Source: Cellulomonas rhizosphaerae
Lineage (GTDB): Bacteria; Actinomycetota; Actinomycetes; Actinomycetales; Cellulomonadaceae
Reading direction: 5' to 3'
Assembly: GCF_003470205.1 (NCBI RefSeq)
Contig: NZ_QWKP01000223.1
Location: 62,001-126,000, forward strand
Length of the DNA: 64,000 bases
Shown: piece after piece, positions 8,307-16,742 of the stretch
How the letters are laid out: every line of letters begins with the position of its first letter
Position numbering within the stretch: position 1 is the stretch's first letter
Translations under genes and position numbers: made by a program
Notes under the pieces: model-generated
Told to the model about the DNA's origin: nothing
Database searches by the model: none
What the model saw: only the letters and a program-made list of their open reading frames with translations

Positions 8307-9015
8307 GCAGCCACCAGCCGCCGAGCGCCAGGGCGCCCAGGCAGACGAGCAGGAGCACGGCGACCCAGAACCCGCCCGGCAGATGGGTGAGGCGACCGAG
8401 CGAACCCGCGTCCGACGTGTCCTGCCGGCCGCTGCGGCGCAGGCCACGGCGCTGCGACTGCATCTCCAGCACCGCGCGCGGCGCACCCAGCAGCAGGAAC
8501 CAGGTCACGGCGTGCGTGGTGATGCCCTGCACGTCAGACGATCCCCACACGGTGACCGCGACGAGGACCGCGCCGCTGACGAGCACGGCCCACAGCCCGT
8601 ACCAGTTGCGGATCTGGACGAGCACGAGCACGACGAGCACGAGCAGCGCCCACAGCACCCCGACCGTGTAGCCGAGCGAGAGGAACCAGGCCGCACCGAG
8701 CCCGACGATCGCCGGGCCCGGGTACCCGGCAGCGGCCGTGGCGACCATGCCCGGGCCGCGCGGCTTGCCGACCGAGACCGTCAAGCCGGAGGTGTCCGAG
8801 TGCACGCGGATGCCGGACAGGCGTCGCCCGACGAGCACCGCCACGAACGCGTGCGCGGCCTCGTGGACGATCGTCAGCGCGTGCCGGGCGATGTGCCAGA
8901 CCGAGGGGATCACCAGGCACGCGAGCACGACCGCGGCCGTGATGAGCGTTGCGGTGGTCGAGGGCGCGGGCTGGGGGTTCGTGACGTCGTGCCAGACGTC
9001 GGAGAGCCAGTCCAC
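8293..9015 (-). CDS. M50-type membrane metallopeptidase-like protein
   Basis: 240-residue polytopic membrane protein with the zinc motif HEAAH at residues 51-55 at the end of the first membrane region, followed by a GRRLSGIRVHSDTSGL segment. This matches the M50B-like putative peptidases of Actinobacteria. About five more hydrophobic segments follow. The third zinc ligand (NxxPxxxxDG motif of site-2 proteases) is not obvious, so activity is unproven. It starts with GTG 3 nt downstream of the LmeA-like gene and is probably cotranslated with it. Its 3' end overlaps the convergent HNH gene by 14 nt. Confidence 0.75.
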   Translation of the reverse strand: MDWLSDVWHDVTNPQPAPSTTATLITAAVVLACLVIPSVWHIARHALTIVHEAAHAFVAVLVGRRLSGIRVHSDTSGLTVSVGKPRGPGMVATAAAGYPGPAIVGLGAAWFLSLGYTVGVLWALLVLVVLVLVQIRNWYGLWAVLVSGAVLVAVTVWGSSDVQGITTHAVTWFLLLGAPRAVLEMQSQRRGLRRSGRQDTSDAGSLGRLTHLPGGFWVAVLLLVCLGALALGGWWLLSAR

Positions 9016-9018
9016 CCG

Positions 9019-9714
9019 TCAGCTCTGGGCGGTCAGGACGACGTCGTCGCCCTCGGCCGTGATGCGCAGACCCTCGTCGGTGACCGTGGCGTCGGTGAGC
9101 GCGAGGCCCTCCGGCAGGCCATCGACGGGGATGTCGATGCCCTCGAGCTTCGACCCGCCGCCGCCCGGGATGTCGCTCGGGTCGACCTTCAGCCCGCCGA
9201 GGGAGAGCCCGGTGATGTCCACGAGCAGCTTGCCGTCGGCGACGCGCGGCTGGATCTGCGCCGCGAGCGTCAGCCCGAGAACCGAGCCGGAGACCTTGAG
9301 CTCGTCACCGACCAGCGCGACCTTGAGGTCGAAGCCGGTCCGGTCGGCCACCACCTTCTCGATCGACGCGGTCGGCAGCGTCGCGGACACGGTCGCGTGG
9401 TCGGCGGTGTACGGCTCGCTCGTCGAGACCCCCGTGGCCTCGACGTCGACGTCGGTCGCGTCGAGCCCACCGAGCGTCGCGCCCTGCACGTGGCCCGTGA
9501 CGTCATCGATCGAGCCCGCCCAGATCTGGGTGAGGAACGGGAAGCTGCCCACGTCGACCGAGGGCGTGCCGACGACGCCCTCGAGATTCTGCTCGATCGC
9601 GTCGACCGCGCGGTCCTGCGTCTCGCCGGCCGCCCACCGGTCGGCCCCCACGGCGCCCGCGCCGAGGACGACGACGACCACGACGACGCCGATCACCGCA
9701 CCTCGTGCACTCAC
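9019..9714 (-). CDS. LmeA-family phospholipid-binding protein (DUF2993)
   Basis: 231 residues: an N-terminal membrane anchor (VIGVVVVVVVLGAGAVGADRW) followed by a periplasmic-side domain with the DUF2993 pattern. The pattern includes VGSFPFLTQIWAGSIDDVTGHVQGATLGGLDATDVDVEATGV, then repeated amphipathic strands ending LRITAEGDDVVLTAQ. The mycobacterial LmeA protein binds phosphoinositides and is needed for normal lipomannan maturation, so an envelope-lipid role is a reasonable inference. It starts with GTG at 9714. The stop is 3 nt upstream of the M50-like gene, suggesting a two-gene unit. Confidence 0.85.
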   Translation of the reverse strand: MSARGAVIGVVVVVVVLGAGAVGADRWAAGETQDRAVDAIEQNLEGVVGTPSVDVGSFPFLTQIWAGSIDDVTGHVQGATLGGLDATDVDVEATGVSTSEPYTADHATVSATLPTASIEKVVADRTGFDLKVALVGDELKVSGSVLGLTLAAQIQPRVADGKLLVDITGLSLGGLKVDPSDIPGGGGSKLEGIDIPVDGLPEGLALTDATVTDEGLRITAEGDDVVLTAQS

Positions 9715-9775
9715 GCGTCGCTCCGGGGGTTGCTGGTCCTGTGTCGGGTCACCGGAACACCGTAGGCGAGACGGC

Positions 9776-10825
9776 TCAGGGCGCCCACTCGCAGCCCACG
9801 CCGTCGCCGTCGCCGTCGCGGTCGAGCTTGCGGCTGTAGCCCGGGTCGCCCGCGTGGACGGGCGCGGCGCCTGCCTCCCACGCCGCGGCGCAGTTCGCGT
9901 ACGTCACGTCGGCGTTGGTCGTGGTGGGCTTCTTCGTCGGCTTCGGCGCGGTCGCCTTCGGGGATCCGAGGTCGGCGCCACCCGGACCAGGGACCGGGTC
10001 CGACGTCGGCAGCTTCTGCTTCGGGCACGTCGCGAGCACGCGCGCCATGGCGTCGTGCTCTGCGCGCGTGACCCACAGGTCGTAGTCGAGCTTCACCGCG
10101 ACCTGGCGCGCCACGTACTCGCAGCGGAACGCCTTGTTCGGCGGCAGCCACGTGGCCGCGTCGCCGTCGCCCTTGGACTGGTTGAGCGGGCCGTCGGCGG
10201 CGAGCAGGTTGAGCGGGTCGTTCGCGAACGCGGTGCGGCGCGCGTCGTCCCAGCGCTGGGCGCCCTTCTGCCAGGCGTCCGAGAGTGCGACGACGTGGTC
10301 GATCTGGACCGCGGTGGACGTGTCCTGGCCGCGGACGAAGTCGATGTCGTCGCCCGAGTAGCGGTCGTGCAGCGTGCCGTAGGCGACGACGCACTCGCGC
10401 GTGGACGGCTTGTAGCCGACGTCGACGAGGTCACGGCCGAGGATGTCGTTGCGGGTGTCGCAGCCGTTGCGGTCGACGTCCTGCCACGCGGGGCCGAACT
10501 CGTCGCGGTCGTAGCCCGTGCGGGGGGCGCGGCCCTTGACGTCGAGCTCCGCGACGGCGGCGAGGGCCGTGCCGGGTGCGGTGGTGGGCGTCGTCGTGGG
10601 CGCGGTCGGAGCGGACGTCGGCGTCGGTGTGGGCGTGGGCGTCGGCGTCTCGGCCGACGGCACCGGGCTCGGCGCCGGGGTGGTGGCCGCGGGAGTGCTC
10701 GTGACGGGCGCGTCCGACGAGGCCGCCGGCTGCTCGACCGAGGCGTCGCACCCGCCGAGGCCGGCGAGCGCCAGCGCCGCCACGATGCTCAGCACCGCGG
10801 TGCGTGTCGTCGTCAGAGCCCTCAC
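9776..10825 (-). CDS. Secreted HNH (DUF1524-like) lipoprotein with C-terminal excalibur domain
   Basis: About 349 residues from GTG 10825. The start was chosen because it gives a lipoprotein signal ending LAGLGGC; a further ATG exists at 10885. A Thr/Pro-rich linker with a TPTPTPT run follows, then the HNH core (DRNGCDTRND, VQIDHVVALSDAW, FANDPLNLLAADGPLNQSKG). The C-terminal excalibur domain reads NCAAAWEAGAAPVHAGDPGYSRKLDRDGDG...GCE, a calcium-binding-like motif common on surface proteins. The core is clearly homologous to the protein at 7638-8306. The combination suggests an extracellular nuclease tethered to the wall. Confidence 0.85.
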   Translation of the reverse strand: MRALTTTRTAVLSIVAALALAGLGGCDASVEQPAASSDAPVTSTPAATTPAPSPVPSAETPTPTPTPTPTSAPTAPTTTPTTAPGTALAAVAELDVKGRAPRTGYDRDEFGPAWQDVDRNGCDTRNDILGRDLVDVGYKPSTRECVVAYGTLHDRYSGDDIDFVRGQDTSTAVQIDHVVALSDAWQKGAQRWDDARRTAFANDPLNLLAADGPLNQSKGDGDAATWLPPNKAFRCEYVARQVAVKLDYDLWVTRAEHDAMARVLATCPKQKLPTSDPVPGPGGADLGSPKATAPKPTKKPTTTNADVTYANCAAAWEAGAAPVHAGDPGYSRKLDRDGDGDGVGCEWAP

Positions 10826-10895
10826 CCCCTTCGCATCGGCGGCGTTCACCCCGGTCCTGAGCGCCGCCCCCCTGGCGTGCGTCACAGTGCGGACC

Positions 10896-10901
10896 TAGCC
10901 T
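10896..10901 (+). promoter_or_regulatory. Candidate -10 element for the gene at 10931
   Basis: TAGCCT matches TANNNT and lies 29 nt before the ATG; AAGGA precedes the start. It is in the 105-bp divergent region shared with the HNH lipoprotein gene. No convincing -35 was found. Confidence 0.35.
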
Positions 10902-10930
10902 GACGAGACCTGCACGACGAAGGACGCCCG

Positions 10931-11347
10931 ATGATGTGGGTTCTGCTGATCTTCGTCCTCCTCCTTCCGGGGGCGCTGTTCTGGCTGGCGGTCATGTGCA
11001 TCCCGTCGCCCGACGAGCCGCCGCGATGGCGGACGGCCCTGGCCGCCCGCCTTGAGGCGATGGCGAACCACCTGCGGCACCGGCACCCGCCCGTCACGGA
11101 CCCGTTCGACGCGCTGCGCGTGCAGGAGCGACTCGGCGTCGTCGCGGACCACGTCCGGGCGCTCGAGCGCGACCCGCACCTGTTCGCCCGGGCCGAGCGG
11201 ATCATCGCCTCGCAGCTCGCGTATGACCAGCTGCTCGCCGAGGCGTGCCAGATGGCCGGCGTCGAGGTACTGCCGAGCGCGCTGGGCGACCCGAGCGAGC
11301 GGTTCCGTGAGGAGGTCGAGCTCACCTCGCGCGGGTGGTCCTGGTAG
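10931..11347 (+). CDS. Small membrane-anchored protein of unknown function
   Basis: 138 residues. Residues 1-22 form a hydrophobic N-terminal anchor (MWVLLIFVLLLPGALFWLAV), followed by a largely helical, charged cytoplasmic or external part. One stretch, DPFDALRVQERLGVVADHVRALERD...LFARAERIIASQLAYDQLLAEACQMAGVE, reads as two amphipathic helices. I do not recognise a named domain. AAGGA precedes the ATG. Its stop is 9 nt from the convergent sbcC stop. Codon use is like that of its neighbours, so it is probably a real gene. Confidence 0.7.
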   Translation: MMWVLLIFVLLLPGALFWLAVMCIPSPDEPPRWRTALAARLEAMANHLRHRHPPVTDPFDALRVQERLGVVADHVRALERDPHLFARAERIIASQLAYDQLLAEACQMAGVEVLPSALGDPSERFREEVELTSRGWSW

Positions 11348-11356
11348 CAGAGGCGC

Positions 11357-14300
11357 TCACGACGCGAGGACGCGCAACGTGCTGGGCCCGTCCGGCAGCG
11401 GTCGGACCTCGATGCGGTCGGCGATCGACTGCTTGAGCGCGTCGACGTGCGAGACCACACCGACGACCCGCCCCCCGGCGCGCAGCTTGCCGAGCTCGAG
11501 GAGCACCTGGTCGAGGGTGTGCGCGTCGAGCGTGCCGAACCCCTCGTCGACGAACAGCGTGCCGAGGTCGATGCCGCCGGCCTCCGCCGTGACGACGTCC
11601 GCCATCCCGAGCGCGAGGCACAGCGAGACGTAGAAGCTCTCGCCACCTGACAACGTCCGCGGGTCGCGCGGCTGCTGCGTGCGGTGGTCGATCACCCGCA
11701 TCGAGAGGCCCGTGCGCCGCGAGCTGACGTCCTCCTTCTGCTCGGAGCGCGTGAGCTCGTAGCGGCCGTCGGACATCGCCAGCAGCCGCTCGTTGGCTGC
11801 GGCGACCACGTCCTCGAACCGGCGCGCGAGCACGTATGTCGCGAGCGACAGGCCCTTGCCGTTGTCGCCGCCCGTGCCGGACGCGAGCCCCGCCAGCCGG
11901 GTCACCGGGCCTCCCGCGGTCCATGCGGCCGCGAGTCGGCCCGCCGCGTCGGACACGTCGGCGGCGGCGCCCTGCGCGGCGGCCGCGCGCTCGACGGCGA
12001 TTCGCGCGTGCCCCTCGGCGGCGGTGGCTGCAGCTCGCGCAGCACGCTCGGCGTCGCGGGCGGCGTCGAGGTCGACGGCGGCGTCGGGCGCCAGCGCGCG
12101 GATCTCGTCCTCCGCCAGGCCGGCGCGCACCCGCTCGACGGCCGCGGTGTACGCGGTGATGCCCTGCTCGAGGTCCGCCAGGTCGGCGCGGCCGATCTGC
12201 GCGGCCCGCGCGGCATCGGCGTCGGCGAAGTCCCGCTCGGCCAGCGCCCCGTCGAGCTCGGCGCGCCGGTCGGCCGCGTGCCGCTCCGCCTCTTGCCGGT
12301 CGGTGACGGCCTCGAGGAGCTCGGTGGCGGCCCCGACCACGGCCAACAGGACCGACTGCCGTGCGACGACCGTCGGGTACCCGGCGCAGGCCAGCGCGAC
12401 CTCGGCCTCGTCGGCGTCCAGCGCCTGCTGCAGCACCTCGACGCGACCGGTCACGTCCGCCTGCCGCGCAACGGTCTCGTGCCGAGCTGCCTGCCGGGCC
12501 GCGGTCGCCTCGTCGTGGGACGTGAGGCCAGCCGCGAGCCGTGCGGCGTCCCCCACGGCGGTGCGAGCGGCCGCCAGCAGCGCGCTCGTGCCCGCGAGGT
12601 CTGCCGCGACCTGCTCGGGGGTCGAGCCCGCGAGCTGCTCCTCGGCCAGCTGAACGCGCTCGGAGAGTCGTCCGTGCAGGTCGCGCGCGCGGCCCAGCGC
12701 GGCCTCGGCGTCGCTGCGTCGGCGCTCCGCGGCGGACACGTCGGCGGCGGACACGTGGTCGGGGGCGAGCGAGGCCTTCGCGGGGTGGTCGGCCGACCCG
12801 CAGACCGGGCACGACTCGCCGTCGACGAGCGCGGTCGCGAGCTCACCGGCCAGCCCCGCGATCCGCGCGGTCCGCAGCGCGGCCTCGCGCGTGACTGCCT
12901 CGGTCGCCTCGGTCGCTGCCGCCGCCTGGGCCTTCGCAGCCCGCGCGAGCTCGCTCCGCGAGGTACCGAGGGCCAGGTGCGCTGCCGCGGTCGCCTCGAG
13001 GCCAGCGAGTGCCGCCGCGTGCTCCGGTGCGCGCGCGGCCAGCGCGTCGGCGGAAGCAGCCTGCTCGGCGAGCGACTCGCGCAGCGCCGGTCGGGCGGCC
13101 AGCCATCGGTCGTCCGCCGCGATCTCGTCGCGCAGCGTCTCGACCAGGTCGCGGGCGTCGCGCACCGCACGCCGCTTGTCGTTGAGGTCCGCCTCGAGCC
13201 CGACGACCCGCGTGAGCGCGGCGGCGTCGCGGACCCCGTCCTCGCGGACCTGCCGCACGGACGCGAGCACGGCGGGGTCGTCGAGCACGTCGACATCGCC
13301 GTCCGGCACCAGGCCGGGGACGAGCGCGGTCAGCCCCGCCGGAGCCGCGTCGAGCGCGGCGAGGACTGTCTTGCGTGCAGTGGCCACGTCGGCGAGAGCA
13401 CGATCCGCACCCTCGAGCAGTGGCCGCACCGCGGCGGCGGACCGCCCGCGCTCGAGCAGCAGCACGGCCTCGCCGTGCTGCTGGAGCGCGGCGTCGAGCG
13501 CACCCTGCTCGGCCAGCAGGCGCGTCCGGCGCGCCAGCAGGCGGTCGGTCCGCACGGCGTCGTCCAGCGCGACCCCGGCGGCGGCGCGCCCGAGCTCCGC
13601 GATGGCGGCCGCCGCGAGCGAGCGCTCCGCGTCCGCACCCAGCGCCACGGCGTGCCCGGCGACCAGGGCCGTGACGTCGTCGACCCCCGTGGACGCGGAG
13701 ACCGCGTCCACGCATCCGCGCAGCGCGGCGGCGTCGTCCTCACCGAGCCGGGCCGCGCCGATCAGGTGGGCGGTGGCCGTCCCGAGCGCGGCGCGTGCCG
13801 CCTCGATCTCCCGGTTCGCCTCGGCGCGCATCTCCGCGAGCCGCTGCTGCATCCGCTCGTACACCTCGGTGCCGAAGATCTTCTGCAGCAGCCCGCGCCG
13901 GTCCTCGGGGTTGGCGCGCAGGAACCGCGCGAACTCGCCCTGCGGCAGCACGATCGTCTGCACGAACTGCGTGCGCGAGAGGCCGACCACGCGCTCGATC
14001 TCGAGTCCCGCCTCGTCGAGCCGGGTGAGCGGCTCGCTCGCGGGCGCACCCGTGGGGTCGTCTGGCAGCACGCGCCACATGCGCACGGAGGCCTGCTGCT
14101 TGACCGTTCCGGAGCCGCGCTTCTTCGGCCGGTCGTACGCGGGCGTGCGCCGCACCCGGTAGATCCCCGAGCCGACCTCGAACGTGAGGTCCACGTAGCT
14201 CTCGACGTCCTCGGCGGCGTACGCCGAACGCAGGCGGTCGTCGCTCGCCTCGGCGGACGCGACCTTGCCGTAGAGCGCGAACACGACAGCGTCGATGAGC

Positions 14301-14428
14301 GTCGACTTGCCCGAGCCCGTCGGCCCGTCGAGCAGGAACAGCCCGGAGGCGGACACGGCCTCGAAGTCGACCGTGTGCTCGCCCGCGAACGGGCCGATGG
14401 CCTGCAGGGTCATGGTGCGCAGGTGCAT
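11357..14428 (-). CDS. sbcC: DNA double-strand break repair ATPase SbcC
   Basis: 1023-residue SMC-like ATPase, the Rad50 counterpart of the SbcCD nuclease, which trims hairpins and blocked DNA ends. Walker A is GPTGSGKSTLIDA near residue 36. Long coiled-coil arms flank the zinc hook ESCPVCGSADHP near residue 541. The C-terminal ATPase half has the signature LSGGESFYVSLCLALGMAD and Walker B TLFVDEGFGTLD. I chose ATG 14428 (MHLRTMTLQAIGPF) because it overlaps the sbcD stop by 1 nt (TGATG) and matches the family N-terminus. The open frame continues upstream to 14698 inside sbcD and is not used. Confidence 0.95.
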   Translation of the reverse strand: MHLRTMTLQAIGPFAGEHTVDFEAVSASGLFLLDGPTGSGKSTLIDAVVFALYGKVASAEASDDRLRSAYAAEDVESYVDLTFEVGSGIYRVRRTPAYDRPKKRGSGTVKQQASVRMWRVLPDDPTGAPASEPLTRLDEAGLEIERVVGLSRTQFVQTIVLPQGEFARFLRANPEDRRGLLQKIFGTEVYERMQQRLAEMRAEANREIEAARAALGTATAHLIGAARLGEDDAAALRGCVDAVSASTGVDDVTALVAGHAVALGADAERSLAAAAIAELGRAAAGVALDDAVRTDRLLARRTRLLAEQGALDAALQQHGEAVLLLERGRSAAAVRPLLEGADRALADVATARKTVLAALDAAPAGLTALVPGLVPDGDVDVLDDPAVLASVRQVREDGVRDAAALTRVVGLEADLNDKRRAVRDARDLVETLRDEIAADDRWLAARPALRESLAEQAASADALAARAPEHAAALAGLEATAAAHLALGTSRSELARAAKAQAAAATEATEAVTREAALRTARIAGLAGELATALVDGESCPVCGSADHPAKASLAPDHVSAADVSAAERRRSDAEAALGRARDLHGRLSERVQLAEEQLAGSTPEQVAADLAGTSALLAAARTAVGDAARLAAGLTSHDEATAARQAARHETVARQADVTGRVEVLQQALDADEAEVALACAGYPTVVARQSVLLAVVGAATELLEAVTDRQEAERHAADRRAELDGALAERDFADADAARAAQIGRADLADLEQGITAYTAAVERVRAGLAEDEIRALAPDAAVDLDAARDAERAARAAATAAEGHARIAVERAAAAQGAAADVSDAAGRLAAAWTAGGPVTRLAGLASGTGGDNGKGLSLATYVLARRFEDVVAAANERLLAMSDGRYELTRSEQKEDVSSRRTGLSMRVIDHRTQQPRDPRTLSGGESFYVSLCLALGMADVVTAEAGGIDLGTLFVDEGFGTLDAHTLDQVLLELGKLRAGGRVVGVVSHVDALKQSIADRIEVRPLPDGPSTLRVLAS

Positions 14429-15579
14429 CAGGCGCTCCGCTCCGCCGCGGCGACGTGCTCGTACGCGGCGCGCAGCACCGCGAGCTCGTCGGCCGAGGGC
14501 GCGTGGCCCGTCACGTGCTGGACGAAGTCGGCCCCGACGGCGACCGGGTCGTGGGAGGCGGTCACGGCGACGGCCCGCGCCGCGACCGCGTCGGACGACG
14601 AGCGGTGCTGGACCACGAGCGCGTGCGGGAAGCGGTCGCGCACCCGGCGGTACAGGTCTGCGGGGCGGTGCGCGTCGGTGACCGTCACGCGCGTCCACGC
14701 GTCGACGTGCGGCTCACCGGCGGCGCCCAGCAGCTCGTCGAGCGTGCCCGTGACGTCGGCGAGGCGGCGAGGGACGGGCGCGGCGACCAGCTCGGTGCGC
14801 ACCTCGTCGGCCGAGAGGTCCACCAGGACCGACGACTTCGCGTGGTGCTGCTCCGAGAACGAGTAGGCCAGCGGCGAGCCCGAGTAGCGCAGCGTGGTGC
14901 CGTCCGGACCCGAGACGCGCTGCGGCCCGTGCAGGTGACCGAGGGCCACGTAGTCGGCGCCCGCGAACACCCCGGCGGGCACGTGGTCGACACCGCCGAC
15001 GCGGATGTCCCGCTCGGACTCCGACGCGAGGCCACCCACGACGAACGCGTGCGCGGCCACGACGGCCCGGTGCCGGGCGGGGCGGCCGGCGAGGTCCGCC
15101 CGGATGCGGCTCATCGCGGCGACGGTCACGGCCTCGTGCGAGCGCGCCGGCACCGTGCCCTCGTCGTCCGCGAGCGCGTGCCGCACCGCGTCCGGGTCCA
15201 GGTACGGGATCCCGTAGACCAGCACGCCGTCCGGCAGCTCGACGGGCTCGGCGAGCCCCGCCACGCGCGTGCGCAGGCGCACCCGGTCACGCATGAGGGC
15301 GGACCCGAACCCGAGCCGCGTCGCGGAGTCGTGGTTGCCGGACGTCACGACCACGGTCGCGTGCTCGGACAGCTGCGCGAGCGTCTCGGACAGCAGCGTC
15401 ACGGCCTCGACGGGCGGGATCGCGCGGTCGTACACGTCACCCGCGACGACCACCGCGCCGACCTGCTCGGCGCGCACCACGTCGACCAGGTGCGCGAGGT
15501 ACGCCGCCTGGTGGTCGAGGAGGTCGACCCCGTGCAGCGTCCGGCCCAGGTGCCAGTCGGAGGTGTGCAAGAACCGCAT
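14428..15579 (-). CDS. sbcD: Exonuclease SbcCD, nuclease subunit SbcD
   Basis: 383-residue calcineurin-like metallophosphoesterase, the Mre11 counterpart that carries the nuclease site of SbcCD. Metal-binding motifs are in order: TSDWHLGRTLHG (residues 7-18), AGDVYDRAIPP near residue 47, SGNHDSATRLG near residue 80, VAAHAFVVGG and LGHLHGPQRV. A C-terminal capping domain follows. It is first in the sbcD-sbcC pair and overlaps sbcC by 1 nt, so the subunits are probably made in step. With the nearby Tag, UDGb and HrpA genes it adds to a genome-maintenance flavour, though these are not one operon. Confidence 0.95.
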   Translation of the reverse strand: MRFLHTSDWHLGRTLHGVDLLDHQAAYLAHLVDVVRAEQVGAVVVAGDVYDRAIPPVEAVTLLSETLAQLSEHATVVVTSGNHDSATRLGFGSALMRDRVRLRTRVAGLAEPVELPDGVLVYGIPYLDPDAVRHALADDEGTVPARSHEAVTVAAMSRIRADLAGRPARHRAVVAAHAFVVGGLASESERDIRVGGVDHVPAGVFAGADYVALGHLHGPQRVSGPDGTTLRYSGSPLAYSFSEQHHAKSSVLVDLSADEVRTELVAAPVPRRLADVTGTLDELLGAAGEPHVDAWTRVTVTDAHRPADLYRRVRDRFPHALVVQHRSSSDAVAARAVAVTASHDPVAVGADFVQHVTGHAPSADELAVLRAAYEHVAAAERSA

Positions 15580-15630
15580 GCCCGGACCGTATCCCGCGGG
15601 TCCGACACGACTCCGAAGGCAGGCCGGGCC

Positions 15631-15969
15631 CTACCGGACGGGTGCGGCGTCCGCGTCCCGGAGCTGGTCGGAGTAGCCGATCATCTCGAGCACGTCGCGC
15701 AGCACGCGCCGCGGGTCGCGCAGGGCGACGTCGATGCCGGCCTCGGCCGCCGCGTGGTGCAGCTGCATGACGAACGCGATGCCGGACGAGTCGATGAACG
15801 TCGCCTCGGTCGCCTCGATGAGCACGGGTGCGTCGGCCGTCAGGGCCAGCGCCATCGACTCGCTCGCCTGCGAGCGCAGGGCCGCGTCGATCTCCCCGAC
15901 CAGGCGCACGACGGTCGTCTCCGGGCCCGCCTCGATGCGGATGCTGCCGGCTGCTGCCAGGTCGATCAC
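15631..15969 (-). CDS. STAS-domain anti-sigma factor antagonist
   Basis: 112-residue single STAS domain. Such proteins bind anti-sigma kinases when unphosphorylated and release the sigma factor. The key motif TFIDSSGIAFV holds the phosphorylatable serine (Ser61 by my count), and RLVGEIDAALRSQASE is the conserved N-terminal strand-helix. I chose GTG 15969 because GAGGGG lies 5 nt upstream; a longer version from 16029 lacks a site. No sigma factor or anti-sigma kinase lies nearby, so the partner is elsewhere. A 17-bp direct repeat lies just upstream. Confidence 0.85.
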   Translation of the reverse strand: MIDLAAAGSIRIEAGPETTVVRLVGEIDAALRSQASESMALALTADAPVLIEATEATFIDSSGIAFVMQLHHAAAEAGIDVALRDPRRVLRDVLEMIGYSDQLRDADAAPVR

Positions 15970-15982
15970 GTGCGCCCCTCGT

Positions 15983-16022
15983 CGGTCGTCTGCCGGGTCG
16001 TCGGCCGGTCGTCTGCCGGGTC
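15983..16022. repeat. 17-bp direct repeat upstream of the STAS gene
   Basis: CGGTCGTCTGCCGGGTC occurs at 15983-15999 and again exactly at 16006-16022 (period 23 bp), directly upstream of the STAS start. It could be a tandem activator site or a simple duplication. Confidence 0.55.
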
Positions 16023-16123
16023 CTGCCACGCCTCGGCGACAAGACCGTACGCCGGTCGCCGCCGGGCGCCACTCGAACGGAACAACGGGCCGGACGTACC
16101 GGACGTTCCCGACGTGGCGTGCC

Positions 16124-16609
16124 TCACGCGGGGGTCTCGGGGTCGGTCACGTCGGCGACCGTCGCCCCGAGCGCGCGCACCAGCGCGGACCCGTCGAGAC
16201 CCGCCGCGACGCCGTGCGCACCTGCGCCGATCGATATGTAGCCGCCGGGCACGCGGGCGTCCGCGACCACGGGCCAGGGCTGCAGCGAGCCGAACGGCGT
16301 GATGGTGCCGCGCTCGTACCCCGTGACGTCGCGTGCGACCGCCGCGTCGGGCATCGAGATGCGGTTGACGTCGAGCAGCTCGCGCAGCTTGGGCCAGCTG
16401 ATCGTCCGGTCGCCGGGCACCAGGACGAACACGAAGTCCCCCTCGCCCCGCCGCACGACGATCGTCTTGACGATCCGCGACGGCTCGACGCCGCGCGCCG
16501 CCGCTGCCTCCGCGAGCGACCCGACCCGCCCGTGCCGGGTCAGCTGGTAGGTCAGTCCGCTCGCCTCCAGCGCGGCCACCGCGCGCTGCTCACCCTCCGT
16601 GGTCTCCAC
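16124..16609 (-). CDS. YbaK/EbsC-family aminoacyl-tRNA deacylase
   Basis: 161-residue YbaK/ProX-type protein. Family members hydrolyse mischarged tRNA (Cys-tRNAPro for YbaK) in trans of prolyl-tRNA synthetase. The conserved catalytic-site lysine is in SRIVKTIVVRRGEGDFVFVLVPGDRTISW (about residues 45-73). The closing glycine-rich region YERGTITPFGSLQPWPVVADARV and PGGYISIGAGAHGV is typical. The specificity (Cys, Ala or other) cannot be read from sequence. The gene is monocistronic and divergent from the S33 peptidase gene across 133 bp. Confidence 0.87.
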   Translation of the reverse strand: METTEGEQRAVAALEASGLTYQLTRHGRVGSLAEAAAARGVEPSRIVKTIVVRRGEGDFVFVLVPGDRTISWPKLRELLDVNRISMPDAAVARDVTGYERGTITPFGSLQPWPVVADARVPGGYISIGAGAHGVAAGLDGSALVRALGATVADVTDPETPA

Positions 16610-16742
16610 CGGATCACCGTACGACGCGTGCCGGACAGATGACCGAGTTGCGCCGGTTTGTCCGTCCGCGCGAAGGTGTCGGGGTTGCCCGTCGCACCCG
16701 CCGCCACAGCCGCCGGGGCCGGGCCGACGTCAGGGGGATCCG

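Noticed and set aside
7638-10825. Type IV restriction system (GmrSD-like)
   Set aside because: Only the HNH-type C-terminal module is present; both proteins are exported, and no GmrS-type nucleotide-binding partner exists.
14429-14698. Longer sbcC starting at 14698
   Set aside because: The extra residues lie in the sbcD coding region and look like a shifted frame; the conserved MHLRTMTLQAIGPF start is at 14428.
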